In this document: positions 1 through 8,783 of the stretch, piece after piece
How positions within the stretch are numbered: position 1 is the stretch's first letter
Layout: every line of letters begins with the position of its first letter
Position numbers and translations under genes: made by a program
Source: a virus
Direction: 5' to 3' (one strand)
DNA length: 44,176 nucleotides
IMG/VR virus record: IMGVR_UViG_3300028802_000031
Span: 1 to 44,176 of that record
Notes under the pieces: model-generated
The model's input: the letters and a program-made list of their open reading frames with translations, nothing else
Told to the model about the DNA's origin: nothing
The model's database searches: none

Positions 1-126
1 GTGCGCGAGTTCACCACTGGTAGGAACTGTATGTTGGCGGTCGACGAGTCAGTACAAATCAAAGGGCACAATACCCTACAAACCAAAGCTGTGCTCGACC
101 TTATCAGTATGTTTAAATATCGCCGC
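1..126. repeat. Left copy of 126-bp terminal direct repeat
   Basis: Bases 1-126 are identical to 44047-44172. The repeat lies wholly inside a helicase reading frame that is open across the junction. This is what a circular assembly overlap looks like, so it is most likely the mark of a circular or circularly permuted genome rather than a biological terminal repeat. Confidence 0.93.
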
Positions 127-1068
127 ATATTGTCCGGGAAGCCAGTCGTACAAGGACCACATGACCTTTGGGCTCAGATGCGCGCTATCGGCGCGATTAA
201 TATGAAATACTACCCATTCAAGACTACTTTCTGCCGGATGGGCGGATTCAAGGGCAAGAAAGTGATTGGCGCTCAGAATGAGGAGATCCTTGCCGGGTAC
301 ATCGAGAAGTTCATATTCCGGGCGTCCAAGAAAGATTGGACCGACCTGCCGCCCAAGATGTACACTTCCAGGGAGTATACTCTAACCCCCAAGCTGGCGG
401 CCATGTATAAGTCCATGGAGGATGACTTTATCCTTTGGATTAACGAATCCGAAAATGTGGCCGTGGATGCCTTCATCACCAAATACATAAAGCTGGCCCA
501 AATCCAATCTGGGTTCATTATTCGGGAGAATGGCAAAGTAGAAGAATTGGTACCCCCGGAAGAGAATCCGCGGTTTACCCTAGTGAAAGATATAGTGGCG
601 GAAGTGCCGGGTAAGGTGATCGTGCCGTATGTTCACCGCTACACCCTTAGCCTGCTCCACCGAGCCCTAGCCGAATACAACCCCGTGCACATAAGTGGCG
701 GGATGGAAGGTCACGAAATACAGCGCACCAAGGACACGTTCAACAACGACCCCAGCTGTCGAGTTATTCTAATACAGTCCCGAGCGGGAAAGTACGGGCA
801 CACACTTCTGGGCGGACAAGACCCCGCAGACCGTTGCAGCACAATGATCTTTGCAGAAAATAGCTATTCGTTAGACGACCGCTCTCAAATTGAGGATCGA
901 ATGCATCGACATGGGCAGACAGCGGATAGCTGTCTTTATATTGATGTATGGGGCACAAGGCTAGATCATAGGACAACGCTGGCTCTGCAAAATAAAGAGT
1001 CAATAGCCCAAGCAGTATTCGCTTACTTCGGTAAGCGTCACTCATCGTGTTCTTCGATCAACCCCTGA
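1..1068 (+). CDS. SNF2-type DNA helicase, C-terminal part (continues from 43702-44046)
   Basis: This is the C-terminal 355 residues of a superfamily 2 helicase; joined in frame to the 115 residues encoded at 43702-44046 it gives about 470 aa. The Walker B-like motif reads DESVQIK (joined residues 130-136), where SNF2 proteins have DEAH followed by K. Near the end is motif VI, DRMHRHGQ (joined residues about 414-421), with its arginine finger. Compact SNF2-like helicases of this size are common in phage replication modules next to a VRR-NUC nuclease and a PolA polymerase, as here. They are thought to remodel DNA during replication or recombination. The stop lies 31 bp inside the convergent ejection-protein gene. 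The GTG at base 1 is not the true start. Confidence 0.88.
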   Translation: MREFTTGRNCMLAVDESVQIKGHNTLQTKAVLDLISMFKYRRILSGKPVVQGPHDLWAQMRAIGAINMKYYPFKTTFCRMGGFKGKKVIGAQNEEILAGYIEKFIFRASKKDWTDLPPKMYTSREYTLTPKLAAMYKSMEDDFILWINESENVAVDAFITKYIKLAQIQSGFIIRENGKVEELVPPEENPRFTLVKDIVAEVPGKVIVPYVHRYTLSLLHRALAEYNPVHISGGMEGHEIQRTKDTFNNDPSCRVILIQSRAGKYGHTLLGGQDPADRCSTMIFAENSYSLDDRSQIEDRMHRHGQTADSCLYIDVWGTRLDHRTTLALQNKESIAQAVFAYFGKRHSSCSSINP

Positions 1069-2135
1069 CGGCCAGCTTTCACAAGCTGATTGGAGCGTCT
1101 CGCAGACAGCACCCCCTGGTATTTCGGCGTGCCCGTAACAGCGCGGCGTAAGTCTTCGACATCCGCTCGAGTTCCACCGACCGATGCTCGTTTCAGAGTA
1201 GCCCCGGTTGCTGCCAACGCCGCAGGGGCGAGAATAGCTGCAGCGGGATGAGCAAATCCCCCACCGATAGAACTAGCGGCCAGCGCTACTTTATCCGAGG
1301 CCATATCGCCCAAACTACGAGTTAACTTAGTAGCTGGGTCTTCGCTTACTACCTTCTGTATCAATGGCCTAATTTCGGGGGACACCTTGTCCGAATGTTT
1401 CCGTAGAATCCCCTCCATGGCATTCCGAATATTATCCTGATAGGCCAACGGCCCGCCGGTTTGAGCTTTCGATTCCGCGACGTTATTAGCGACACTTACA
1501 CGGGCTGCCAGTGTCGGGTTCTTGGGCAAGACCGTTCCGCCGACATCTGGAATAGTATCGTCAATTCCCCGAATAACCTTGCTAGCTTTGTTCACAGCCG
1601 GGCGTAATACTCCCATAACTGCTCCACCGATCCCGCCGCCCGCTGCTCCCACCCCGACGCCCTCGCCAACGGGCTGGTCGCGTAGCGCCGCCTGCGTCCC
1701 GCCGACAGCACCGCCCTCCAGGGCCGACAGCACCGGGTTTATAGCGCCGCGCGCCATTGGTCCACCGCCCAATACGCTGGCAATCTTAGGTACCGCAGTA
1801 GGAAGTCTGGATGCAGTAAGTAGATTTGCAGCTGTTCCGGCTAGCCCCGCTCGATTTGCATACGACTTAGCTTCCGACGTAATGTCGGTGCCCATAATGC
1901 GATCCATAACCTGGGGAACACCCATCGCCTCAGAAGCTGACATCGCTAGATCGCCCGCCGCCATAAACGGCTTCGCCCATTCGGGTGCCGCATTCCCCTC
2001 CTGAATACGAGTAGCATTCAGCTGCTGTTGATGGAACTCCTGAGCATCCCTCGCAGCCTGAGCCATGTTAGCGGCTTCGACCTTATACTTCTTGTCGCCG
2101 ACGAAAACTTCAAATTCTCTGGTATCGTCAGCCAT
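1038..2135 (-). CDS. Putative internal virion / ejection protein, 365 aa
   Basis: This is the last gene of the leftward virion operon. It starts with ATG after AGGAG, 3 bp downstream of the previous stop. The N-terminal 30 residues look like a small folded domain (FEVFVGDKKYKVEAANMAQA). The rest is rich in Ala and Gly, with several stretches able to form hydrophobic or amphipathic helices (roughly residues 95-175 and 280-310). That composition is typical of podovirus proteins that leave the capsid with the DNA and line a channel through the cell envelope. No catalytic motif is visible. Its 3' end overlaps the convergent helicase gene by 31 bp. The ejection role is inferred from position and composition, not from a recognised family. 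Confidence 0.6.
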   Translation of the reverse strand: MADDTREFEVFVGDKKYKVEAANMAQAARDAQEFHQQQLNATRIQEGNAAPEWAKPFMAAGDLAMSASEAMGVPQVMDRIMGTDITSEAKSYANRAGLAGTAANLLTASRLPTAVPKIASVLGGGPMARGAINPVLSALEGGAVGGTQAALRDQPVGEGVGVGAAGGGIGGAVMGVLRPAVNKASKVIRGIDDTIPDVGGTVLPKNPTLAARVSVANNVAESKAQTGGPLAYQDNIRNAMEGILRKHSDKVSPEIRPLIQKVVSEDPATKLTRSLGDMASDKVALAASSIGGGFAHPAAAILAPAALAATGATLKRASVGGTRADVEDLRRAVTGTPKYQGVLSARRSNQLVKAGRQGLIEEHDE

Positions 2136-2138
2136 TGG

Positions 2139-3788
2139 TCACTCCTTAGGAACTTCTCGCACCTTAACGCCGCGCTTAGCAGGAGCAGCTTTCGCTTGAT
2201 CTGCAGTCAATTCGGCGATTCTTTCCTTCAAGTCCTTCTGGTATCTAGCTGCGTCGCCTTCGTTCTCGTACTTATTTTCGGCCATCACCATCATTTGTGC
2301 CTTGAGCCGAATGAGGGACTCCTTCAACTGAGCCGTGCTCTGGAAGGGCGTAACGTCGGCGATTGTAGCCGCGAGCATTTTGTTCTCAAAGTCCGAAACG
2401 TTACCCAGAGCAGCCCCGCTTTGTGAAGCTGCGCGCATTTCGTTCAAAGCCGTAACAGTCGCCTGGGAAGTGATAGTTTTCAGATTAGCATCCAAGGTAT
2501 CCCAGGACATACCGCCCAATGGCAGAAGTGTCCTTGCTACCCGCGATCCAACCCCAGATGCCCCAGGAGCGTCAGCATTTACTAATGCCTTATCGACAGC
2601 AGCACCAACTGCGGTAGACGAAATGGTGGCAGCAACTCGAGCCTTGTTCTCCTTCTTCTGCCGCTCAATTTCTTTCTGCTGCAATGCGGCTGTCTGCTCT
2701 TCCGTGTGCTGAATACCAGCCTCAACTTTCTTGCTAAGCACGTGCGTCCTCGGCTTGCCGTCCTCAAAGATTCTGACCTTACCATCAGGGTTCCGAATGT
2801 AATCCTCCCCTTCGGGTAATTTCGGGAAGTTAGTACCATCCGCAGACACGTTGATTTCCGTCTTCGGATGCTTGTATTTGGTGAGGAATTCCTCCGTTGT
2901 GATAGGCTCCAAACCTTTAGCTTTGCGCTCAGCATTGATTGTATCTCTCAGAGCCAAGTCGGTCGCGGCGGGCTCTGCGCGCTTCACAGTAGACAACCAC
3001 TGCTTCATATCCAACTGTTGCTCAGGCGGACGGCCCGCGTTATATTTATCCAGTTCTCGCTGATCATCGGTGGGCTTCAATCCGCCCTTAGCCCTTGTTA
3101 CTTCTTCGCCGTGCCTATTGAAGAATATAGTGTCGCCGGTGGCGTCATCCTTGACGTGCGTAAGGCCCTTGGTTGCGAAGTTCTGCAATACTTCGTCGAG
3201 CTTGCCAGATGCTTCCAGAGCAGCGATGGTTTCCGGTGTAAGCCTGTGCTCCTTCGCCAGCGCTGGTAGAAGTTTCTGACGCAGCGCACGTTGTTGCATT
3301 TCTGTATTTTGCTTCTGGAAATTGATAATATCCGCAGCGGACAGCCCCATCTTGCCTTTCTCTTCCTGACCGGCAAGACCGATCAGAGCGGTGCGAGAAG
3401 CCTGGTAAGGCGAAAGGCCAGCAGCAATCAGCGAAAGCCCCGAGTCCAACGATCGGGCGTTCTGGTTCTGCTTCATCAATTCGATATACATGTTCGCCAA
3501 ATCAGGCGGCGATTGCGTAACCGTGGGAACCGTCCCCGGAGGCTGTGGGTTAGTTACCGGAGACGGAACCCCCACAGGAGGCCCTGGAGGGGCTGTCGGG
3601 GCTTGGGCCTGTGCTTGTGGAGCCGGTGGTTCAGCAGGAGCAGCTGGCGGAAACGGGAATGATCCAGACTGCAGATGCGGGATAGCACCTTCTGCTACTC
3701 CCGTTGGGGCAGCAGCGAATGCGCCCGGAATAGCCGTGCTTGGGTCTTGCCCCGCCTGTAAGGCGGCGATCAATTCGGCAATGTTCAT
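2139..3788 (-). CDS. Putative ejection / internal virion protein, 549 aa
   Basis: The start codon overlaps the upstream stop as ATGA, so translation is coupled. After a short N-terminal segment there is a Pro/Ala-rich linker (about residues 45-95), then a long, charged, mostly helical region. Residues about 430-480 contain a pattern (LNEMRAASQSGAALGNVSDF) that I recognise from phage proteins encoded beside tail and ejection genes. I see no lysozyme or transglycosylase active site. The best guess is an internal protein released during DNA delivery, working with the two flanking genes. The family assignment is from memory and only moderately sure. Confidence 0.6.
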   Translation of the reverse strand: MNIAELIAALQAGQDPSTAIPGAFAAAPTGVAEGAIPHLQSGSFPFPPAAPAEPPAPQAQAQAPTAPPGPPVGVPSPVTNPQPPGTVPTVTQSPPDLANMYIELMKQNQNARSLDSGLSLIAAGLSPYQASRTALIGLAGQEEKGKMGLSAADIINFQKQNTEMQQRALRQKLLPALAKEHRLTPETIAALEASGKLDEVLQNFATKGLTHVKDDATGDTIFFNRHGEEVTRAKGGLKPTDDQRELDKYNAGRPPEQQLDMKQWLSTVKRAEPAATDLALRDTINAERKAKGLEPITTEEFLTKYKHPKTEINVSADGTNFPKLPEGEDYIRNPDGKVRIFEDGKPRTHVLSKKVEAGIQHTEEQTAALQQKEIERQKKENKARVAATISSTAVGAAVDKALVNADAPGASGVGSRVARTLLPLGGMSWDTLDANLKTITSQATVTALNEMRAASQSGAALGNVSDFENKMLAATIADVTPFQSTAQLKESLIRLKAQMMVMAENKYENEGDAARYQKDLKERIAELTADQAKAAPAKRGVKVREVPKE

Positions 3789-4474
3789 CCGTAAGGTCCG
3801 CGTGTTAGAGTAAGACCTCTATTTCGCTTCTGCAACAATTGGGCCATCATTGTTTGTGCAGCTTGTGCCGCAAGCCCGGCAGTCGGGTCTACTGCCGTAG
3901 GCGAAATCCTGGCAGCCTCCGCAGCAACAGCCGGATTAACTCTTGGAGTGATCCCCTTAGATATATCGTCCAATCCTTTAGTAAAATCATTGTCGCCGCC
4001 CTTCTTAGTCAACGCTTCGGCTGCTTTTTCAGCCATGGTCTTTTCGACTACCTCAGGCGGAACAGGCGCGGGGATCGAATCAGAAGTTGGCGGAGGCGGG
4101 AAAGCATAAGGGACCGGTGCCGGTGGCATTTCGTCCGGAAGTGTTGGCCTCGGCGGAGCCGCTGGCATCGCCGCCGGAATCGATGTGGGAAGCATGGGAT
4201 TGTAGGACAGCGATACCCCCGGAATGGGGCTATCCGCTTGCCTAGGAAGGTGTCGATCGAATTGGGTATTATCGATGGGCACAATCGATGGCGGCAAGCC
4301 CTCCGGAGCCCGGTTGATAGATAATCCGCGCGCCAATGCCTGCCGCTGGCGCATAATGTCCATCGCAGTGATCTCGGGGCCAGTTCGCGCACCGGCCTCA
4401 AGTTCGGATGGCGTCGGATCGCGGCCGAGAATGTCTCGCATTCTGTCGACTAAGCGACGGTCGAAATCACTCAT
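3785..4474 (-). CDS. Pro/Ala-rich virion-region protein, 229 aa
   Basis: It overlaps both neighbours by 4 bp (ATGA at each junction), which places it firmly in the coupled ejection operon. The first 45 residues are charged and helical. The middle (about 75-150) is strongly Pro-rich and probably disordered. The C-terminal third is helical with Ala-rich stretches and ends in a basic tail (RNRGLTLTRGPYG). I do not recognise the family. A linker or scaffold-like internal virion component would fit its place between a chaperone-tailed protein and a large ejection protein. Confidence 0.6.
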   Translation of the reverse strand: MSDFDRRLVDRMRDILGRDPTPSELEAGARTGPEITAMDIMRQRQALARGLSINRAPEGLPPSIVPIDNTQFDRHLPRQADSPIPGVSLSYNPMLPTSIPAAMPAAPPRPTLPDEMPPAPVPYAFPPPPTSDSIPAPVPPEVVEKTMAEKAAEALTKKGGDNDFTKGLDDISKGITPRVNPAVAAEAARISPTAVDPTAGLAAQAAQTMMAQLLQKRNRGLTLTRGPYG

Positions 4475-5535
4475 GACAGAACCTCCATAAGGTTGTTGAT
4501 GTCAACAACCCTGTGCTTGCCTACCTTCTTAACGGCGCTCGGATACTTCTTCTCAATATCCTGCGCCATTGGGCCGATTACTTTCGGATACGTCTTAGGA
4601 TCGCCTTTGTAGCGGTAAGCGTAAATCGGAATACCAGCCAGCGGGTCCTTCCCAATCTTCTTAATATCCGTCTTGGCTTCCCTATCCGAGAAGATACCCA
4701 TAAGCCCTGGTGCTGCCTTCGCACCGCCCAGCAGAAGTGTAGCCCAATCCGTTGGCAACTGCTCTGCTGTGCTGGTCTTGTTGCCAATTTCGGTCTTACC
4801 ATAAGGCGACATGCCCAAAGCAGCCAGCCGAAGGTTCAGCTGTTCGACGGGGTAGTTCCGTGCCTCTTCGAACTTCGCTCGCTCCGCATCCAGCACCTTC
4901 TGGCGTTGCGCCTGCTCTTGGCCGCCCGCGCCCAACAGTGCCGTTACGTCAGCAAGTCTGGAACTTTGCTTTTGTCCAGCGGCTGAAAGCAGACCTGTTG
5001 CGGCTGGTAGCCATTTCCCACGGTCCGCGAGAGCAGTTTGGGTTGCGGTGTCGAATCCTGCAGATCGAAGCTGTGCTGAGAGGTCGCCGATTTTCTTTGT
5101 GCCTTCGGCGCGCGTAACCGCGCTCTCAATTCCGTGACGTGATCCTCCAAAGGCTCTCGCCGCTCTAGCCGAATCCGTAACACCGAGCAGATTCCTGTCC
5201 AAAGATTCATTAGCATTCCGGATGGCATTGGCTTCGACCTCCCCGCGATACGGATTTAAGAACTTGTTGATGTCAAGCTCACCGGTAGCATTTCGCAGAG
5301 CGGCAGTGGCTTCATTGTATAGCGGATCTTCGCCACCGATGCTGGCCACAAGCTTGTCCCAGGCTGATTGGGTCATCCCCGATGTGCCAGCAACGGTTTG
5401 ACCCCCGTATTGCTGCAGGGGCTGCCCTGATATTTGCTTAGCAAGCTCGTAGTTCTCTTTACCTCCCGCTTCTACCCAAGCAGGGAGTTGAGTTTGCTTT
5501 ACTTCCGAAGCTTGTGCTGGTTTTCCACCGCTCAT
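4471..5535 (-). CDS. Virion protein with C-terminal S74 intramolecular chaperone domain, 354 aa
   Basis: The ATG at 5535 overlaps the upstream stop as ATGA, so I prefer it to the longer frame opening at 5601. Residues 1-270 are helical, Gln/Ala-rich and resemble internal or tail-associated phage proteins. The C-terminus carries a peptidase S74 domain: SDREAK (residues 283-288), with Ser and Lys spaced as in the family's self-cleavage dyad, followed by an aromatic segment and GPMAQDIE (321-328). In known cases this domain trimerises, helps a beta-helical fibre fold, then cuts itself off. Here the preceding part is not an obvious beta-helix and the gene sits among ejection genes, so the client is unclear. 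The domain is a strong call; the role is inference. Confidence 0.75.
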   Translation of the reverse strand: MSGGKPAQASEVKQTQLPAWVEAGGKENYELAKQISGQPLQQYGGQTVAGTSGMTQSAWDKLVASIGGEDPLYNEATAALRNATGELDINKFLNPYRGEVEANAIRNANESLDRNLLGVTDSARAARAFGGSRHGIESAVTRAEGTKKIGDLSAQLRSAGFDTATQTALADRGKWLPAATGLLSAAGQKQSSRLADVTALLGAGGQEQAQRQKVLDAERAKFEEARNYPVEQLNLRLAALGMSPYGKTEIGNKTSTAEQLPTDWATLLLGGAKAAPGLMGIFSDREAKTDIKKIGKDPLAGIPIYAYRYKGDPKTYPKVIGPMAQDIEKKYPSAVKKVGKHRVVDINNLMEVLS

Positions 5536-5894
5536 GGCTTTAAATCCTTGGAATAGAGCGTTCCTGCCTTCTGCCAGCCGGGGGTGTGAATACCCCACCA
5601 ACCGTCGCGACCCGTCGCCGTTAGCATGTCGGCATTCTGATCTTTAGCGAATTGACAAACCACCTGCTCCAGCATGAGCATGTCCTTAATTTCACCAACG
5701 ACACACAAAACATCAACCGATTTCTTTCGCGGCCATTGGTGTACCCGCGTAATAGCCCAACTCTTACCGAACACGTGGCCTTGCATTTCGCCAGTCATAA
5801 GTCCCTTGTCGATGTCATCCAAAGTATAGCAACCGCCCCCGTGCAACAGAGCACGCTCCATCTTGTGCGCCATCTTTGGGTCCGTAATTATCAT
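5532..5894 (-). CDS. Conserved small virion-module protein, 120 aa
   Basis: ATGA overlaps join it to both neighbours. The protein is compact and mixed alpha/beta, with a conserved-looking core (FAKDQNADMLTATGRDGW) and a C-terminal GWQKAGTLYSKDL. The position and the Gly-Arg-Asp-Gly-Trp segment are faintly like acetyltransferase-fold (GNAT-like) proteins in podovirus virion modules, such as T7 gp13, but no acetyl-CoA motif is clear. I would call it a conserved phage protein of unknown role, possibly an assembly factor for the ejection complex. Confidence 0.6.
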   Translation of the reverse strand: MIITDPKMAHKMERALLHGGGCYTLDDIDKGLMTGEMQGHVFGKSWAITRVHQWPRKKSVDVLCVVGEIKDMLMLEQVVCQFAKDQNADMLTATGRDGWWGIHTPGWQKAGTLYSKDLKP

Positions 5895-6094
5895 CCAGTA
5901 GACACCAGAGTTGCACTTATCACGCCCGAGTCATTCACTTTTATTTCATATACTTTCTTGCTTGGTGAGTATAGAAGCACTGCCCTATTCGCCGTGATAG
6001 CGCTCAAGCTATCCCGTTTAATCCTATCTATTTCGCTCTGCCAATCGGTGAAAAACCGATTCATTTCCTGGTCGGCGAAAGTAGGCTTTCTCAT
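5891..6094 (-). CDS. Small virion-module protein, 67 aa
   Basis: Coupled by ATGA overlaps to the tail-hub gene upstream and the 120-aa gene downstream. The first 35 residues are predicted helical and charged (FFTDWQSEIDRIKRDS), followed by a short beta-rich half (KVYEIKVNDSGVI). The helix-plus-beta layout suggests a small connector or tail accessory. No family is recognised. Confidence 0.55.
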   Translation of the reverse strand: MRKPTFADQEMNRFFTDWQSEIDRIKRDSLSAITANRAVLLYSPSKKVYEIKVNDSGVISATLVSTG

Positions 6095-7608
6095 GGCAAC
6101 TTCTTTCCCCGTGGCTTGATGTCAAACAAAATGGGGCCTACCGTGCTCCAATCTGTATTCTTAATCATATCGATGCGCAAGCGAACATCGCGCGCTGTCT
6201 CTCGGATGTCGACCCACCCGTATTCGTTTATCGTTCGTTGCGGCGAGTACTTCTCATTAGATATAACGGTGCGATCATTTATCATCGCCAGCCGAAATGC
6301 TAGGGCGGTCCGATCCCCTGCCACTTCCGGTAGCAATTTCGTGATCGTATTCATCCTCTCGCCATCCATAGCGTTTAGGGTTTGTGACTCCAAATACGGC
6401 AGATAACGAGCCTCGGGGTAGTTGAACCCTGTCTCGTGCTTCCACACCTTGACGCCATCCGACATCATCGGGTATTGGTCATTGCCGTATGTATTGCCAC
6501 ACGTTCTGGACAAATAGCCGGACATCCAGATGAGTGGCTTAGCACGGTAATCCAGCGCCGCATAACGAGTAGCCTCCGTACCAAGGCTCTTGTCTACCCA
6601 GAACCACCATATTTCGCCCCTGACGAGCATGTTCACGGAGTGCGATGCTTGCACGGTCCGCTGGAAATCCATGTTCTCCGAGATGAGATCCCAGATGGGG
6701 CACGGCATAATATCCGCCATCGAGCCATTGTATAGCCAGAACCCCTCCGATGAAATCCATACAATTCCCTCCGGGATCGACGACATCGAAGCCGCGCTGA
6801 TCGGAATTGGTATCTTTCCGATCGGCTTGTATCGGTACACGTAAGGCAGACCGATCCATTCGACAAAGAAGCTCATCGCCGGAGTGTGAACCGAAATGCC
6901 CAGGGAGGAAGAATGAGCGGCTACGATTGGAGAGAACGGATCAACCGTGTACATTCCGGCTGTGTTCAACGGATCGGCAAAGTCCCAATCGTTGATATCC
7001 TCTTCGCTGCACCACCCATAGTCGGCAAAGTTGCCCGCCATCTGGAACAGCATGACGTGGTGCTCGGGAGTAACCACGAATTGACGATTGTTGATAGGAG
7101 CACCGGTTACTGCTACAAGCGGCGTCGCTGGAGTCGTCGGCGACCAGATAAGCAGGCGGCCATCGTAGCTGGTCATAACCAGCAGGTCTTCGCCCCAATT
7201 GTTGATGGACCAAGCGGGGGAGAATTTCTGCAGGGTCGAAATGCCAGGCCGGGGAGTTCCGTAGGTGTCTTCCCCATAGTCCAATTCGCCGTAACCAGCT
7301 TCGACACCGCCGACAGGGGGAATTCCGCCCGCAGGAGTAATATCCAGAAGCGTGCCGCCTGTATCGATGTAAACATGCTGCTCGCACAAATAAGCGGTGT
7401 ACAGAATGCCAGATGTCGCGACCCACCGATGCATTGCCCGGCAGCGAGAGGCGAATGCCGTGGGGTAAACGATCTGCTCCCAACCGCCGCAAGGCTTCAA
7501 TGTGGTGCCATCGTCCCAGCGCACAAGGTTGCTGTCCCGCCAGTTTGCTATCTTGGCGGACTTCGCTAGGAGGGTTGTTACACCCGGTGGGAAGTTTACA
7601 CCAATCAT
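6091..7608 (-). CDS. Tail hub / nozzle-like protein, 505 aa (P22 gp10-like role)
   Basis: A 505-aa beta-rich protein dominated by Trp/Tyr/Asp strands of the type found in phage beta-propellers (for example YGWCSEEDINDWDF). It starts MIGVNFPPGVTT and continues into a repeated-strand architecture. Proteins of this kind and position, between the fibre genes and the ejection genes, form the tail hub or nozzle that plugs the portal of short-tailed phages, as P22 gp10 does. The start shares its A with the upstream stop (TGATG). The assignment rests on length, composition and neighbourhood; I cannot confirm homology by search. Confidence 0.65.
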   Translation of the reverse strand: MIGVNFPPGVTTLLAKSAKIANWRDSNLVRWDDGTTLKPCGGWEQIVYPTAFASRCRAMHRWVATSGILYTAYLCEQHVYIDTGGTLLDITPAGGIPPVGGVEAGYGELDYGEDTYGTPRPGISTLQKFSPAWSINNWGEDLLVMTSYDGRLLIWSPTTPATPLVAVTGAPINNRQFVVTPEHHVMLFQMAGNFADYGWCSEEDINDWDFADPLNTAGMYTVDPFSPIVAAHSSSLGISVHTPAMSFFVEWIGLPYVYRYKPIGKIPIPISAASMSSIPEGIVWISSEGFWLYNGSMADIMPCPIWDLISENMDFQRTVQASHSVNMLVRGEIWWFWVDKSLGTEATRYAALDYRAKPLIWMSGYLSRTCGNTYGNDQYPMMSDGVKVWKHETGFNYPEARYLPYLESQTLNAMDGERMNTITKLLPEVAGDRTALAFRLAMINDRTVISNEKYSPQRTINEYGWVDIRETARDVRLRIDMIKNTDWSTVGPILFDIKPRGKKLP

Positions 7609-8780
7609 CAGTAAAGCTCTTCGATTAGAACAACGCCAGAACCGCCTGTTCCACCACCACCTGTTCCGCCATTGCCAATGGTAACAGTGTAAACCTGACC
7701 CCCTGAGACATTCATTTGAAATTCGACGTATTCGCCAGCGCCGCCACCGCCTCCGCTAGAAGTCACGTTAGAAGTTCCGCCGCCGCCAGCACCCGAATTG
7801 GCAGTAGCTGACTGCCCAACAACGCCGCCTTGCTGAACGCCCTTACCAGCGCCGCCCCAAGGCCCCGCTCCACCGGCTCCACCACCTTGACGCAAGTTAA
7901 GTAATTGACCGCCAGCAGCACCACCGTTGCCATTCATCCGGTGAATGTATATAGCTGTACCACCATTTGAGCCACCAGTTCCACCATCTCCGCCGCCATT
8001 GGAGTTAGTGCTAACAGCACCGCCTCCGCCGCCACCAACAGCAGAAATATCATGGAATACAGTAGAACTACCGGCGTTACCAAATACGTCACTAGAGCCA
8101 CCACCACCGCCGCCTCCGCCACCAATCATTCTACAAAAAATTCGGCGGCAACTAGCAGGAACAGTATAATTGCCGGAAGCAGAAATTACTCTCCGCGTCG
8201 GCAATGTGCCGCCGCCGGTAACAGGAACACCACCAACAGTGAGCGAAGAAACTGCCGCAGCGCCAGCATTAACAGCGCCTAAAGTGGTAGTTCCGGTGAC
8301 GCCAAGCGTACCGCCAATAGTAGCGGCACCAGTAACAGCAAGGCTAACGCCTGACAACGTAGCAGAAGCTTGTATATTTACACCAGACACATTCCCGGAA
8401 GCTGCGAAGCTGGCTGCTGAAACAGCGCCAGTCATCACCATCGTAGTACCTTCTAAGGCACCTGTTGGCTTGATCTTGCCCGTTACAGTAATGTCCTTGG
8501 CTATCGTGACGTTATTCGGTATAATAATGTCGCCGGTCTGCCGATTAATCGAAATAGGGTTGTCCTGGGCAATTCCGGCGTTGTTGTAGCGCGTAATGAA
8601 AAATGGCCCAGCGATGCTTGCTGGATTCCCGTCCCCGAGGGTAAGGGTCCATTGAGCAGTGTTGCTCAACACGTTGTCAAGCTTATCCATATTTGAATTA
8701 AGCTTGTTGCCCCACGAATTCGAAGAGGCACCAATCTCAGGCTTTACTAAAGCCAGTTTTGGCGTTACGGTGTCGGGCAT
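7608..8780 (-). CDS. Tail fibre-like protein with Gly-rich tip, 390 aa
   Basis: The N-terminus (TPKLALVKPEIGASSNSWG, then KLNSNMDKLDNV) is a tail-attachment module repeated at the start of the 740-aa fibre gene at 10324-12546. The middle (residues about 85-190) is made of short beta repeats of the kind that build trimeric fibre shafts (VTGAATIGGTLGVTGTTT). The last 190 residues are extremely Gly-rich, with runs of eight or more Gly, like the polyglycine-sandwich adhesin tips that bind receptors in some T-even phages. Start: ATG after GGAAAG, 3 bp past the upstream stop. Likely a host-recognition fibre. Confidence 0.75.
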   Translation of the reverse strand: MPDTVTPKLALVKPEIGASSNSWGNKLNSNMDKLDNVLSNTAQWTLTLGDGNPASIAGPFFITRYNNAGIAQDNPISINRQTGDIIIPNNVTIAKDITVTGKIKPTGALEGTTMVMTGAVSAASFAASGNVSGVNIQASATLSGVSLAVTGAATIGGTLGVTGTTTLGAVNAGAAAVSSLTVGGVPVTGGGTLPTRRVISASGNYTVPASCRRIFCRMIGGGGGGGGGSSDVFGNAGSSTVFHDISAVGGGGGGAVSTNSNGGGDGGTGGSNGGTAIYIHRMNGNGGAAGGQLLNLRQGGGAGGAGPWGGAGKGVQQGGVVGQSATANSGAGGGGTSNVTSSGGGGGAGEYVEFQMNVSGGQVYTVTIGNGGTGGGGTGGSGVVLIEELY

Positions 8781-8783
8781 AGT

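Noticed and set aside
1-126. Biological direct terminal repeat
   Set aside because: It lies within a gene that is intact only when the ends are joined; an assembly overlap is simpler.
7934-8282. Pro/Thr- and Val-rich frames antisense or out of frame to the Gly-rich fibre tip
   Set aside because: They are the expected mirror of Gly codon repeats.
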